Below are positions 1-9,160 of a DNA stretch of 64,000 nt, piece by piece. Each line of letters opens with the position of its first letter. The stretch's first letter is position 1. The notes under the pieces are model-generated. The model did no database searches. It saw only the letters and a program-made list of their open reading frames with translations, and was not told where the DNA came from. A program made the position numbers and the translations under genes. Origin of the DNA: Anaerolineaceae bacterium (GTDB taxonomy: Bacteria > Chloroflexota > Anaerolineae > Anaerolineales > Anaerolineaceae); NCBI GenBank assembly GCA_030653365.1, contig JAURZL010000003.1, positions 1-64,000 on the forward strand, given 5' to 3'.

Positions 1-140
1 ATTACTTGCTACGCATTACTTGCTACGCATTACTTGCTACGCATTACTTGCTACGCATTACTTGCTACGCATTACTTGCTACGCATTACTTGCTACGCAT
101 TACTTGCTACGCATTACTTGCTACGCATTACTTGCTACGC
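1..140. repeat. 14-bp tandem repeat, 10 perfect copies
   Basis: The unit attacttgctacgc is repeated ten times head to tail without a mismatch, beginning at the window edge, so the true array may be longer. It stops about 40 bp before the pgl start codon. Because 14 is not a multiple of three, any frame through it cycles through three phases, which makes coding unlikely. There are no spacers, so it is not a CRISPR array. It is a minisatellite that can change copy number by slippage. Confidence 0.95.
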
Positions 141-180
141 AAGTATAGTCAATTGATGTGGATTATGTTACAAATAAATT

Positions 181-924
181 ATGAAAAACCAGCCAGACAT
201 CCGCATTTATCCCAACCTGTCCGCCCTCGAAGATGCAGTTGCACAACATTTTTTGCTGGCAACAACCCAGGCTGTGCAACAACGCAACCACGCATTAATC
301 GCCCTATCCGGCGGCAGCACACCATTAGGTTTGTTCCATCTGCTGGGTGGAGATGCCTACCGGACAACCCTGCCCTGGCAGCAGATACATTTCTTCTGGG
401 TGGATGAACGCTGTGTTCCACCACAGGATGAACAGAGTAATTATGGGCAGTTCAAGAAAAACGTGCTGGACCTACTTAACATCTCAGACAAACAAGTGCA
501 TCCCATTGATGGCGCCTTGCCACCAGAACAGGCTGCTGATCGTTATCAGGAAATGTTGCGCTCATGGGCTGAAGAAGGGCAGGAGCTGCCGCGTTTTGAC
601 TGGGTATTGCTGGGAATGGGCAATGATGGACATACCGCTTCGCTCTTTCCCGGGCAGACACATTCCCTTATATTGCAACGAGCCGTGATCCCCGTGACAG
701 CTGATTACGATGGAAGACCTGCACAACGAGTGACCCAAACCCCGTTGATTTTGAATCTCGCCCGACAGGTTGTCTTCATGGTTAGTGGAAAAGCCAAAGC
801 AGAACGTTTACGGGAGGTGTTGCAGGGTGATCCTGATCCACTGCGGTTACCTGCCCAGCGTATCCAACCAGTGGAAGGCAGATTGGTGTGGATGGTAGAC
901 GAGGCCGCTGCCAGTCAATTGTGA
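181..924 (+). CDS. pgl: 6-phosphogluconolactonase
   Basis: This 247-aa cytoplasmic enzyme should hydrolyse 6-phosphogluconolactone to 6-phosphogluconate in the oxidative pentose phosphate pathway. The family hallmarks are all present: the sugar-phosphate loop ALSGGSTP near residues 41-48, WVDERCVPP near 73-81, and GMGNDGHTASLFPG near 145-158. Length is normal for the family. The ATG has no obvious Shine-Dalgarno sequence, but no better start exists before the first motif. The gene ends directly against the stop of the convergent arfB. No glucose-6-phosphate dehydrogenase gene is visible, although the upstream sequence lies outside the window. Confidence 0.95.
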   Translation: MKNQPDIRIYPNLSALEDAVAQHFLLATTQAVQQRNHALIALSGGSTPLGLFHLLGGDAYRTTLPWQQIHFFWVDERCVPPQDEQSNYGQFKKNVLDLLNISDKQVHPIDGALPPEQAADRYQEMLRSWAEEGQELPRFDWVLLGMGNDGHTASLFPGQTHSLILQRAVIPVTADYDGRPAQRVTQTPLILNLARQVVFMVSGKAKAERLREVLQGDPDPLRLPAQRIQPVEGRLVWMVDEAAASQL

Positions 925-1347
925 TTAATCCCAATCATCGGGATTGTAGCGACGCAGTCGTTTGAGCTCACCATGTTTCTTTTTGCTTCCCAATCGGGTA
1001 GCCCGAGCAGTCACACTTGGCCGGGTGGCGCGACGAGGTTTGGGTTTCTCAGCAGCCAAGCGGATCAATTCGATCAGCCTTTCCTGGGCATCATAACGAT
1101 TCTGTTCCTGGGTGCGATATTGCCGTGCATGGATTAGCAGAATACCGTCTTTGTTGATGCGCCCCGCCGCCATCCGGGACAGGCGTTGTTTAACCTCCTC
1201 AGGCAAACTCGATCCGGTTAAATTGAACCGCAACTGTACCGCACTCGAGACCTTGTTGACATTCTGTCCGCCGGGTCCGGATGCACGGATGAAATCATAT
1301 CGGAGTTCTGTGTCCTCTATGGAGATGGTTGGTGTGATGGTGATCAT
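925..1347 (-). CDS. arfB: peptidyl-tRNA hydrolase ArfB (alternative ribosome rescue factor)
   Basis: The 140-aa protein has the release-factor catalytic loop GPGGQNVNK, with GGQ at residues 26-28. A strongly basic C-terminal tail (about residues 105-135, rich in Lys and Arg) is the part that inserts into the mRNA channel in known ArfB/YaeJ proteins. It should hydrolyse peptidyl-tRNA on ribosomes stalled without a stop codon. It lacks the codon-recognition domains of RF1 and RF2. A TATAAT box lies only 6 bp before the ATG (1354-1359 on the minus strand), which hints at a leaderless transcript. It is convergent with pgl, with the two stop codons adjacent. Confidence 0.93.
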   Translation of the reverse strand: MITITPTISIEDTELRYDFIRASGPGGQNVNKVSSAVQLRFNLTGSSLPEEVKQRLSRMAAGRINKDGILLIHARQYRTQEQNRYDAQERLIELIRLAAEKPKPRRATRPSVTARATRLGSKKKHGELKRLRRYNPDDWD

Positions 1348-1426
1348 AGATTTATTATAATATGGTCGTCCATTCTATTATCGTGGACAAGGAGGTGCCA
1401 GAGCTTTACAGTATTAGTAAACACAA

Positions 1427-1456
1427 GGAGTTATTGCTTTCGTACACAATAACTCC
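1427..1456 (-). terminator. hairpin downstream of the Lys/Asp microprotein
   Basis: A perfect 10-bp inverted repeat (ggagttattg / caataactcc) with a 10-nt loop lies about 40 bp after the stop codon of the 26-aa gene. The following bases are only moderately T-rich, so this is a plausible but not classical intrinsic terminator. Confidence 0.5.
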
Positions 1457-1494
1457 CTGGTAATTTTAAGGCTTGAACTCAATTGCCTTCTTAA

Positions 1495-1575
1495 TTACTT
1501 CTTCTTATCTTTTTTCTTTTTGTCTTTCTTCTTGTCTTTGTCTTTATCCTTATCTTTATCTTTATCTTTGGCCAT
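1495..1575 (-). CDS. 26-residue Lys/Asp-rich microprotein
   Basis: A strong ribosome binding site (taaaggagg) lies 6 bp before an ATG that opens a 26-codon frame. After Met-Ala the product consists only of Lys and Asp: alternating Lys-Asp pairs (residues 3-14) followed by Lys clusters broken by single Asp residues. The gene has its own stop codon and a hairpin downstream. The ideal ribosome site and tidy gene boundaries argue for real expression. I do not recognise a function. A highly charged, disordered peptide of this kind could bind nucleic acid, ribosomes or polyphosphate, but that is a guess. The other possibility is a chance low-complexity tract. Confidence 0.6.
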   Translation of the reverse strand: MAKDKDKDKDKDKDKKKDKKKKDKKK

Positions 1576-1685
1576 GCTTATCCTCCTTTAGGTAGAATTC
1601 CACCAATTTATTAATATACTTTAGCAGATTTTTTTGAAAATTTCAATAATTTCTTTGGTCATACTGGCTGCTTATAATTTTTTTC

Positions 1686-2690
1686 TTAAGACATCTTACG
1701 AACATAATTACCCAAATGGTGCATCGAATTATCAATCAGTGATTTTCCAAATGGAAAATAATTCATGGAAGGCCAGGTAGCTACCCAACGCAGTAACCGC
1801 AAACGACGTTCCATCATAAATGCTTCCATCACTGTTTCAAAATTCATGGGCAAATTACGAACTTTTGTATACCCCTGTAAAAAAGCTTTCCGAAATGGTT
1901 CTGGTTCGGGAATTTGATCAAAACTCACCAGAGTAATGGCAAGATCATTGCTAAAGGGAGCAATTTGGCAATCGTCAAAATCGATAATGGTGAACTTTCC
2001 ATGATGCAGTATGATGTTATTTGCATGAACATCACTATGGATCAAACCAAAATCATGCTGGATATCTACCCTATCTATGCTTTTTGCTGCTATCCTGGCA
2101 GCGATTTCACATATTCCGATTTGGTCTTTATATAAGAAACTCTCCATTTTTTGGATTTCACTATCAGACAAACCCGCCTTGAATTGTTTCATACCACGCC
2201 AGTCATTCTCAGTACGAAAACAATCTGGTGGTAATTGAAATTGATTGGCATGATGATGAAGTGCTGCCATCATTTCACCCATATAAGCAGCTGAAAAAAG
2301 ATTGAGTTGGGAACCAATAATTTCCCCGGGAAGCCAATGGAAGATAACTACCTTAACAGGTTTTTCAGATGGGGGATATATAATCTCCTGGATCATATTT
2401 ACAAATTGGTTGGTTATCGGTTCTGGTACCGAAAGATTGGTTTTTTGCTTAATATCCAACAACCAGAAAAGCTCTGCATTTATAGAAGAATTGGATATGT
2501 CACAATCCTTGTATACTCTGATCGCAAAGGACTGAGATTGCCCATCTGCTCGAAAGATCAAGTTTCCAGTGTCTGAAATGAATTTAATCCGAGCTCCTAT
2601 CACTCCAACTTCTGATAGAGCAGCATGAATGACTCCTTCCAAATCAGAGGATTTGATTTCAGATTTTGATTCAGATAAAGAATTATCCAT
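1686..2690 (-). CDS. aminoglycoside phosphotransferase (APH) family kinase
   Basis: This 334-aa protein has the APH/choline-kinase fold signature: the catalytic loop HSDVHANN near residues 218-225 (catalytic Asp220) and the metal-binding IDFDD near 236-240. It should transfer phosphate from a nucleotide to a hydroxyl group of a small molecule. The substrate cannot be told from sequence, since the family includes antibiotic kinases and kinases for homoserine, choline and fructosamine. It starts 13 bp after the SLC13 permease stop and is probably cotranscribed with it. A second, divergent member of the family lies at 7275-8273. Confidence 0.85.
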   Translation of the reverse strand: MDNSLSESKSEIKSSDLEGVIHAALSEVGVIGARIKFISDTGNLIFRADGQSQSFAIRVYKDCDISNSSINAELFWLLDIKQKTNLSVPEPITNQFVNMIQEIIYPPSEKPVKVVIFHWLPGEIIGSQLNLFSAAYMGEMMAALHHHANQFQLPPDCFRTENDWRGMKQFKAGLSDSEIQKMESFLYKDQIGICEIAARIAAKSIDRVDIQHDFGLIHSDVHANNIILHHGKFTIIDFDDCQIAPFSNDLAITLVSFDQIPEPEPFRKAFLQGYTKVRNLPMNFETVMEAFMMERRLRLLRWVATWPSMNYFPFGKSLIDNSMHHLGNYVRKMS

Positions 2691-2703
2691 GTGTGGCCTA
2701 GGC

Positions 2704-4479
2704 TTACAAAGGCCACAGCAAGGGTGTCAGAATAATCGCGATGAGGAAAACTGCCACTGTCAGCAAACCACCCACCTTAAGAAAATCCATGAAGCGGTAA
2801 CGCCCGGGTCCATATACCATCAGACAAGCTGGTTCTAAAGGTGTCAGGTAAGAGGTACTGGCGGCAATCGCGATCATCATCGCAAACGTTCGCGGGTTCA
2901 AACCAAGCTGGATCGCTGTTTGAACAGCTACCGGAATTACCACTGCCGCGGCTGCCTGGTTGGACATTGGTTGGGTAAGCAATACGGTCAGGGCAAAAAA
3001 TCCGGTCAGCAACCAGAGTGGATTCCAACCACCCACCAATCGTGTTAATAAGTCAGCCAGATATTGAGCTGTACCCGTGGTCTGCATGGCAACCCCCAGA
3101 GCCAACATACTGCCAATCAGAATCAGGACTTTCCAGTCCACCTGTCGATAAGCATCATCGGGTGAAATGCTGCGTGTCAAAAACACCAGTAATGCACCCA
3201 ATAACATCGCAGCTGGAAGGGGCAGAATCTTCAATGCTCCCACAATAAATGCCCCGGCAAAAATGAAAACAACTGTCAAAGCTTGTTTGCGGTTAAATCG
3301 TTTCACATCCAAAACACCCAGGACATTGAATGCATTTTCTCCCTGGAGGGCTTCAATCTGCTTTGGGTCGCCCTGTACCAATAACACATCTCCCATGAGC
3401 AATCGTGTATCTGCAATTTTTGAGTGTACAATACCCGTATAGCGATTAATGGCAACCACCTGAATTTGGAAGCGCTCACGCATTTGCATCCCTTTCAATG
3501 TTCGTCCAATAAAAGGAGAACGCGGCAGCAACACGACCTCAGCCAGGCTCAGATCTTCTTCCTGAATCCCTGAATCAGAAAATTTTACGTCTGCCTGGAT
3601 ATCAATACCGGAAACATCTTTGATTTTTAGAATAGCCTCCGAAGCTCCTTCTACCAGCAAAGCGTCTTCGGCTTGCAGCAAAGTATCAGCAGGAGGGCGT
3701 ACCAGTTTTTTTGAATCGCGAATAATTGACAGTACAGTTAAATCAAAATTTCTACCCAGGTTTGATTCAGCGAGCGTCTTTCCAACCAGGGTAGAGTCGG
3801 ATAATATCCGAAGTTCTGCCAGATAGGGACGAAGATTGAACGTGTCCGTTATGGTTTTAGGGGTAGAACGTTCTGGGATCAAGCGTTTCCCAATAAACAT
3901 CATATAAAGAAGTCCAACAATCAAAACGGGAATACCAACTGGTGTTAATTCGAACATTCCAATTGGTTCTAAACCAAATTGGGTGATAAGTCCACTGACG
4001 ACCACGTTCGTAGAGGTACTTACGAGAGTAACTGAACTGGCAAGAATTGCCGCAAACGCCATTGGCATGAGCAATCTGGAAGCGCTCATTTTTGCTCGTT
4101 GACTCAATCCCAGGATAACGGGCAAGAAGAAAGCTGCCGCAGCGGTATTATTAATAAATGCACTCATGACAGCAACAGCGATCATTGTTGCAGGTAACAG
4201 TCTACCGGGATGTTTACTTGTATATTGAAGTAATGTTCGTCCAACTACTTCAACCACCCCAGTACGCATCAACGCTGCTGTCATAATCAGCAAACCCATT
4301 AACAAAATAAAGGTGTCACTGCCAAACCCTAAAAATGCCTGTTCGATGGGCACCAGTCTCAACACAATCAATGCCACCAATATGCCTAATGCGGTCACAT
4401 CAGGAGGGACCCATTCAAAGGAAAAGAACAGCAATGCTACTGCGAGTATGACTAATAACAGGATGATTGCCAACGTCAT
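2704..4479 (-). CDS. SLC13-type anion permease with two TrkA-C domains
   Basis: This is a polytopic inner-membrane protein of the divalent anion / sodium symporter type. Hydrophobic helices fill the N-terminal third, two RCK-C (TrkA-C) regulatory domains lie in the middle (around DNA 3310-3830), and a second helix bundle forms the C-terminus. It probably imports sulfate, phosphate or dicarboxylates. The frame extends 30 codons further upstream to 4569. A GAGGAG sequence lies about 9 bp before the ATG at 4479, and the extension reads like non-coding sequence before the first membrane helix, so I take 4479 as the start. The APH-like kinase follows immediately. Confidence 0.87.
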   Translation of the reverse strand: MTLAIILLLVILAVALLFFSFEWVPPDVTALGILVALIVLRLVPIEQAFLGFGSDTFILLMGLLIMTAALMRTGVVEVVGRTLLQYTSKHPGRLLPATMIAVAVMSAFINNTAAAAFFLPVILGLSQRAKMSASRLLMPMAFAAILASSVTLVSTSTNVVVSGLITQFGLEPIGMFELTPVGIPVLIVGLLYMMFIGKRLIPERSTPKTITDTFNLRPYLAELRILSDSTLVGKTLAESNLGRNFDLTVLSIIRDSKKLVRPPADTLLQAEDALLVEGASEAILKIKDVSGIDIQADVKFSDSGIQEEDLSLAEVVLLPRSPFIGRTLKGMQMRERFQIQVVAINRYTGIVHSKIADTRLLMGDVLLVQGDPKQIEALQGENAFNVLGVLDVKRFNRKQALTVVFIFAGAFIVGALKILPLPAAMLLGALLVFLTRSISPDDAYRQVDWKVLILIGSMLALGVAMQTTGTAQYLADLLTRLVGGWNPLWLLTGFFALTVLLTQPMSNQAAAAVVIPVAVQTAIQLGLNPRTFAMMIAIAASTSYLTPLEPACLMVYGPGRYRFMDFLKVGGLLTVAVFLIAIILTPLLWPL

Positions 4480-4761
4480 GCTTAAGGTCTCCTCAATCAA
4501 GAGCCAACGAATGTCTGCAGCTTGTCCGGGTTCAGCGAATGCAATATGTCCCAGCATTCGCCGGTTCATACCATTTCTCAGATATTCTACATTATAGTAG
4601 ATAAAACACTTTCAAAATATTGAAAACACCTTAATTTATTGAGAGATCCAGCAAATGTTCAGAAAGCTTCGAATCAATTAATTTAAATGATGGAAGATCA
4701 GTGGTCAGAAACACGAAGAAATCGTCGGATCATGCATTATTCCTATAATGCACGGTCTCAG

Positions 4762-6291
4762 CTACAGTGTTTGTAATGCAACGGGACGCATTTTGGTATC
4801 TATTTCCTTGCCTAACCTGATAACAATTTGCGGGAGAAGTTCAACATCATACCGGGTTGTACGAAAATTTACAATACAGGCTCGCAATAAATATTTGCCT
4901 TCGACTAGAGCGTTTGAAACAAAAGCCTCACCACTGGATTGAAGACGATTGAGCAATTCTTCATTCAGTTTGTTCAGATAGGACTCAACATTCAAAGAAG
5001 TTTTGGTTAAATCCTGTGGAACGAATCGAAAGGTTGTAATGCTTAGATTCTGGGTTACCGCCTGTAATTCAGGGTATGTTCCAATCGTTTCAAATAGGTG
5101 GTGTGAGAGTGCTATATCATCACCAATCATCTGAACATAACCTTCTCGCCCTACCTGACGCAATCCGAGCCAGACCTTCAGGGCACGAAAACCCCGCGAG
5201 TTTTGTAAACCAAATTCATAGTAATTGATGGAAGGATCTTCGTCTTTTCCATCAAAGTTATAATATACCGGATGATGACTGAAGGTTTCTAGCAGATGAT
5301 TAGGATTACGCACCAAAGTACAGCCAGCTTCCAGAGGACTGTATAACCACTTGTGGGGATCCAGAGCGATCGAATCCGCTTCCCTTAATCCTTTTAATTG
5401 AATTGAGGCATCCGGTAAAACAACTGCTGGAGCACCATAAGCACCGTCTACATGGAACCATAAATTATATTTTTTACAAATAGCAGCAATTTCAGGGAGA
5501 GGATCAATGGCTCCTGTTCCAACTGTACCTGCAGTTCCTACCACCAGGAAGGGTAGATGCTCTTCAGCGATGTCAGTGACAATCTGTTGTTCAAGTGCTT
5601 CCAGGTCCATCTGCTGTTTATTATTCGTTTCAATCCAGCGAACAGATGTAGCACCCACGCCGAAAAGTTCAGCAGCTTTATCTATCCAGGTATGGGTCTC
5701 CTTGGAAACATAAACCACAGGTCTTTTGTTTTCTACTGACAAACCTTGCTTGTCGGGATTCCATGGAGCTTTTAATTTTCGAGCTGCCAGGAAACCGATA
5801 AAATTCGCCATATTTCCACCACTGACGAGTATGCCGCCGCAGGTTCTAGGATAACCAATTAAGTCGGCAAGCCAACGAATTGTCTGGGCTTCAATTTCAC
5901 TTGCAATTGGTGATAATTTTGCAGCCCCTACATTAGGGTTTACAGATGAAGCCAAAAAATCAGCGAGAGCACCGATGGGGGCTGCGGAGGAGGTGATATA
6001 ACCCCAAAATCTCGGATGGCCATTGAACAAGGAGTGATTAAAAAGCAGATCCGTCACTTCATTGAATAGATCACCGGCGGGAGAACCGTTTTCGGGAAGC
6101 CGATCTGTGCCTAATAACTCACGGATTTTCTGAGGCGACTCATCAGGCGTTACGGAACGATGTGGTAACCCATCGAGAAATTCTGCAATTTGATCAACAA
6201 GCTGATATCCAACCTTACGAAATTCGTCAGCGTGCATTTCTAAAGGGGATTCACGTTTATTTAAATTAACGGGTAAATTACTGCTGCTCAT
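4762..6291 (-). CDS. PLP-dependent group II amino acid decarboxylase (aromatic amino acid / tyrosine decarboxylase family)
   Basis: The 509-aa enzyme has the full set of group II decarboxylase motifs: ETHTW with the PLP-stacking His near residue 200, FHVDGAYGA with the PLP-binding Asp near 282, and DPHKWLYSP with the Schiff-base Lys near 314. It should decarboxylate an aromatic or acidic L-amino acid to an amine. The ATG at 6291 is preceded by AGAGGAG at good spacing. It is monocistronic, with a 296-bp AT-rich leader. No dedicated amine antiporter is adjacent. Confidence 0.9.
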   Translation of the reverse strand: MSSSNLPVNLNKRESPLEMHADEFRKVGYQLVDQIAEFLDGLPHRSVTPDESPQKIRELLGTDRLPENGSPAGDLFNEVTDLLFNHSLFNGHPRFWGYITSSAAPIGALADFLASSVNPNVGAAKLSPIASEIEAQTIRWLADLIGYPRTCGGILVSGGNMANFIGFLAARKLKAPWNPDKQGLSVENKRPVVYVSKETHTWIDKAAELFGVGATSVRWIETNNKQQMDLEALEQQIVTDIAEEHLPFLVVGTAGTVGTGAIDPLPEIAAICKKYNLWFHVDGAYGAPAVVLPDASIQLKGLREADSIALDPHKWLYSPLEAGCTLVRNPNHLLETFSHHPVYYNFDGKDEDPSINYYEFGLQNSRGFRALKVWLGLRQVGREGYVQMIGDDIALSHHLFETIGTYPELQAVTQNLSITTFRFVPQDLTKTSLNVESYLNKLNEELLNRLQSSGEAFVSNALVEGKYLLRACIVNFRTTRYDVELLPQIVIRLGKEIDTKMRPVALQTL

Positions 6292-6587
6292 TTTTTCTCC
6301 TCTTTACAAAAAACCTTTTATAAAGGACAGAAAATTTTATATAGCTGCTTAGACCATCTTTCAGGGTTTCGACAACTTGATTTATTGTCATACATGGCAA
6401 TGGCAACAAAACCGCATAAATTTCCGGAGGATTCGCCTAAAGCGAAACGATTAGAATCTGTATAGTAGTTAATAATTTTGGAAAAGGAATTGTTGGTATA
6501 AGCTTTTAGGGATATGAATGGGAATTCAACGCAGGTGCGTGATGATGATTGATAATGCCACCTTGATGTCAGTGGGAAATGACCGGT

Positions 6588-7259
6588 TTACAAATTTATT
6601 GGTTTTTCTGCTAACACAAGTTCACTCTTCAAGCCCATCATGGACAGGTCATTTGCTTGTAGAATCAGAAATCCAGCATTTTCTAGTTCTTCCTGAACAA
6701 AGATAGGCCGACAATCAACATAAGCTGGTTGCTTCTCATGAAACCACTCATAGATTCTTGTCATTCCATTGGGATTCTTCTTAGACAACCCCACAACACT
6801 TATTTGACCACCTCCATGAAGGCAGCGCAGACATTCAGCAAGTACATGTGGAATCTCGGGTGTGTCGAAAAGCTCCAACGTGAAACTGATCAGAATTTTG
6901 TCAAAGAAATCTGCTTCGAAAGGCAATTGCAGTGCATCACCGCATATAAGAGTGACTCTTGCACCAATACCAAGTTTATTGAGTCTGGACTGAGCAACTT
7001 CAAGCATCCCATTAGAAAGGTCGATGCCATAAACTTTGTCAGATCCTCCAACCAAATCAGCCCAAATGCCTATTGAGTTACCGGTACCCAATCCAATCTC
7101 AAGAACTCGATCTCCTTTATTGGGTGATAACAATCGAATTGCCGCCTTGCGCGGTCTGCCTTCAAATCCACTAGCTAGAAGGTCATACCATCTGCTGAGC
7201 TTGTTATAAGCAGATCTGGCTTCCTGTCGGGTGCGGGTAACTCTACTGATTTGTAACAT
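6588..7259 (-). CDS. class I SAM-dependent methyltransferase (UbiE-like)
   Basis: The 223-aa protein has the SAM-binding motif VLEIGLGTGNS and the motif II acidic turn YGIDLS, and an N-terminal segment like that of UbiE-type enzymes (YNKLSRWYDLLASGFE). The substrate is unknown. It is separated from the APH-like gene upstream by only 15 bp and is probably in one operon with it and the HIT gene. The overall grouping (methyltransferase, kinase, nucleotide-binding HIT) suggests small-molecule modification, but that is inference. Confidence 0.85.
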   Translation of the reverse strand: MLQISRVTRTRQEARSAYNKLSRWYDLLASGFEGRPRKAAIRLLSPNKGDRVLEIGLGTGNSIGIWADLVGGSDKVYGIDLSNGMLEVAQSRLNKLGIGARVTLICGDALQLPFEADFFDKILISFTLELFDTPEIPHVLAECLRCLHGGGQISVVGLSKKNPNGMTRIYEWFHEKQPAYVDCRPIFVQEELENAGFLILQANDLSMMGLKSELVLAEKPINL

Positions 7260-7274
7260 TTGTTTATTATCCAG

Positions 7275-8273
7275 TTATTTTTCTTTACTCGCTTTCCGAA
7301 AATCAAAATCAAACAATGGGTGACCTTCACGATAGGTCTTCAGCACCAATTCATAGAAGGAATGGTACTGCGAGCCAGGCACATTTGATTGGTGCATGGC
7401 AACCAGGGTGATCAGATTTTGTAAGCGCATACAGGTCGGCAGGAGATTTAAACACTTATCATCCAGATGGTTTTCTTTCTCATACCCCAGCATAAACCAG
7501 TAAACATATTCGCTCAAACTCGATTCCCAATCTGGTTTTGAGAACATACTGGAATAAAGCGGCATGGCAACTGCAATATCATTAGTAAACCAGTTGTAAG
7601 CACAATCATCAAAATCGAAAAGTGTGATCCTGCCATTGTCAACATGAAAATTCGTCGGGTTAACATCGCTATGTACCAGTCCATATTGATCTCTGGTAGT
7701 ATCCAATTGGCTGAATTGTTCCATGATTTCTGCCAACTCCAGTGCGGCCTGTTGTTGATCGATTGGCAGATAATCACTTGCATGCTGGATCAAATCATCC
7801 TTATACCAGTGATCGCGCTGTTGTTTTAGATGTTGCGGATTGTACTCTTTGGTCGCTTTATGCATCTTACCCATGATGCGTCCCAGATTTTGAAAAAGTG
7901 TGGGGTTCCATTCAGAAGGGTCAGCATTTTCGATCAGTTGACCTGGGGCAAAATCAAAAACCACAGCTGTAAAGTAACTATCACCCACCGGGAAAGTCTC
8001 AGTAAAGCGTTGATTCTTCGAAAGGCAGGGCTGGGCGACAGGCACAGCATGTTCAGCTAAAAAATTCACCCAGTCCAATTCGGCAATAATCTGTTCCTCA
8101 GAGCGATGCGAATTATGGGTAATGCGCAAGATTTTCCAATGATGCCCACTCTGAAATTGGTACACAAAATTGGCAACATTATCGAGTAATTCGATTTTTC
8201 CGCTGGCTGACCATTGGGCAGCAGCTGAGCTGATCAGTTGATTGTTCAATAATGAAGTAATTTCATCTTTCAC
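7275..8273 (-). CDS. APH family phosphotransferase, GTG start
   Basis: This is a second kinase-like protein of the APH fold, 332 aa, with the catalytic loop VHSDVNPTNF and the metal-binding LFDFDD near residues 195-225. The closest themes in the family are Srk/stress-response or antibiotic kinases; the substrate is unknown. The start is GTG at 8273 with GGAGAG 5 bp upstream, and it overlaps the end of the HIT gene by 11 bp, so the two are probably translationally coupled. It is clearly divergent from the APH-like gene at 1686. Confidence 0.85.
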   Translation of the reverse strand: MKDEITSLLNNQLISSAAAQWSASGKIELLDNVANFVYQFQSGHHWKILRITHNSHRSEEQIIAELDWVNFLAEHAVPVAQPCLSKNQRFTETFPVGDSYFTAVVFDFAPGQLIENADPSEWNPTLFQNLGRIMGKMHKATKEYNPQHLKQQRDHWYKDDLIQHASDYLPIDQQQAALELAEIMEQFSQLDTTRDQYGLVHSDVNPTNFHVDNGRITLFDFDDCAYNWFTNDIAVAMPLYSSMFSKPDWESSLSEYVYWFMLGYEKENHLDDKCLNLLPTCMRLQNLITLVAMHQSNVPGSQYHSFYELVLKTYREGHPLFDFDFRKASKEK

Positions 8274-8739
8274 GAATGCTCTCCAAACCTGTTTGCATAT
8301 TGTTCACAAAAATTTCAAACTCCCCATTTTGATACACCGGAGGGTCAATATGCCCATAGTCGATTGATCTTCCTGCAAATGGATCGTCCAGGTAACGGGG
8401 AAAAAGATGCATGTGCAAATGAGGTGCGGAATTTCCATGCATTTCGTAGTTGATCTTGAAGGCTCTGGTTACGTCTTTGAGCACCCGGGCAGCTATCTGA
8501 ACCTCTCGCATGAATCCCAGGAGAGACTCATCGTCCATATCAAATAATTCTACATAATGCTCTCTGGTGATCAGATAGCAGGTTCCTTTTAAACTGACTT
8601 CGGGATGCGCACATAGTTCAGAGTATTTAAATTGTTTCAAAATTTCGGAATTGGAAGGGTCGTCCTCCTTCTGACAATAAGGGCAATGCTCTTTTTGAGA
8701 CTGATATAACCATTTTTCCGGATCGTGATGAAAGCTCAT
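8263..8739 (-). CDS. HIT-family (histidine triad) protein
   Basis: The histidine triad is visible as HLHMHLF, with His at residues 107, 109 and 111. An N-terminal CPYC pair (19 and 22) probably forms half of a zinc site, as in many HIT proteins. Such proteins hydrolyse or transfer nucleotidyl groups. The gene is 158 aa, has an AAAGGA ribosome site, and overlaps the following APH-like kinase. The overlap suggests that the two act together on a nucleotide-linked small molecule (inference). Confidence 0.9.
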   Translation of the reverse strand: MSFHHDPEKWLYQSQKEHCPYCQKEDDPSNSEILKQFKYSELCAHPEVSLKGTCYLITREHYVELFDMDDESLLGFMREVQIAARVLKDVTRAFKINYEMHGNSAPHLHMHLFPRYLDDPFAGRSIDYGHIDPPVYQNGEFEIFVNNMQTGLESIRER

Positions 8740-8758
8740 ATGGTCTATTCCTTTATAT

Positions 8759-9145
8759 TTACTTCATCCTATCAGCCAGGGCAGCTTTTACAGCATCACT
8801 GGCGTTAAACATTCCGCGCACTTTGATCTCCTCGATAACTTCCAGGGCAAGCTCGGGTGGAATATCTTCCTGTAAATGCAACACCCCGATTACCGACAGT
8901 GATAGCTTTTTGCCTTTTTGTTTACGCTTTTCCAGATCTGCACGATTGTATGATAAAACCCCTATCACGGAAGAATGACGAACCACGGATTGTTGAATTT
9001 CGAAGGTGTGTTTTTCCAACTGAGCGCGGATGGCGGTGCGAATGAAATCTGTACGATTGGAATACAACCCTTCATTCACCAGCAAGTCAACCTTACCCAG
9101 ATCGACAGCCGACATATTAATTGTAATCTTTTCTGTATCAGCCAT
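8759..9145 (-). CDS. ribbon-helix-helix (CopG/ParD-like) regulator
   Basis: The first 45 residues fit a ribbon-helix-helix DNA-binding domain: the beta strand EKITINMSAVDLGKVD, then helices carrying SNRTDFIRTAIRAQLE. The remaining 80 residues are a helical C-terminal extension of unknown role. It has a good AGGAG ribosome site. It lies 15 bp downstream of a tandem GNAT gene in the same operon. Two near-identical 26-bp elements bracket the sigma-70 promoter of that operon (10222-10320), which makes autorepression the simplest model. A toxin-antitoxin role with the GNAT is possible but less likely, because the GNAT is a large two-domain enzyme. Confidence 0.8.
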   Translation of the reverse strand: MADTEKITINMSAVDLGKVDLLVNEGLYSNRTDFIRTAIRAQLEKHTFEIQQSVVRHSSVIGVLSYNRADLEKRKQKGKKLSLSVIGVLHLQEDIPPELALEVIEEIKVRGMFNASDAVKAALADRMK

Positions 9146-9160
9146 TAAGTTTCTCCTCTT

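Noticed and set aside
1..140. CRISPR array
   Set aside because: The repeats abut without spacers.
6..407. 133-aa frame through the 14-bp repeat
   Set aside because: It is the repeat plus an antiphase reading of pgl; no start signal and pgl explains the sequence.
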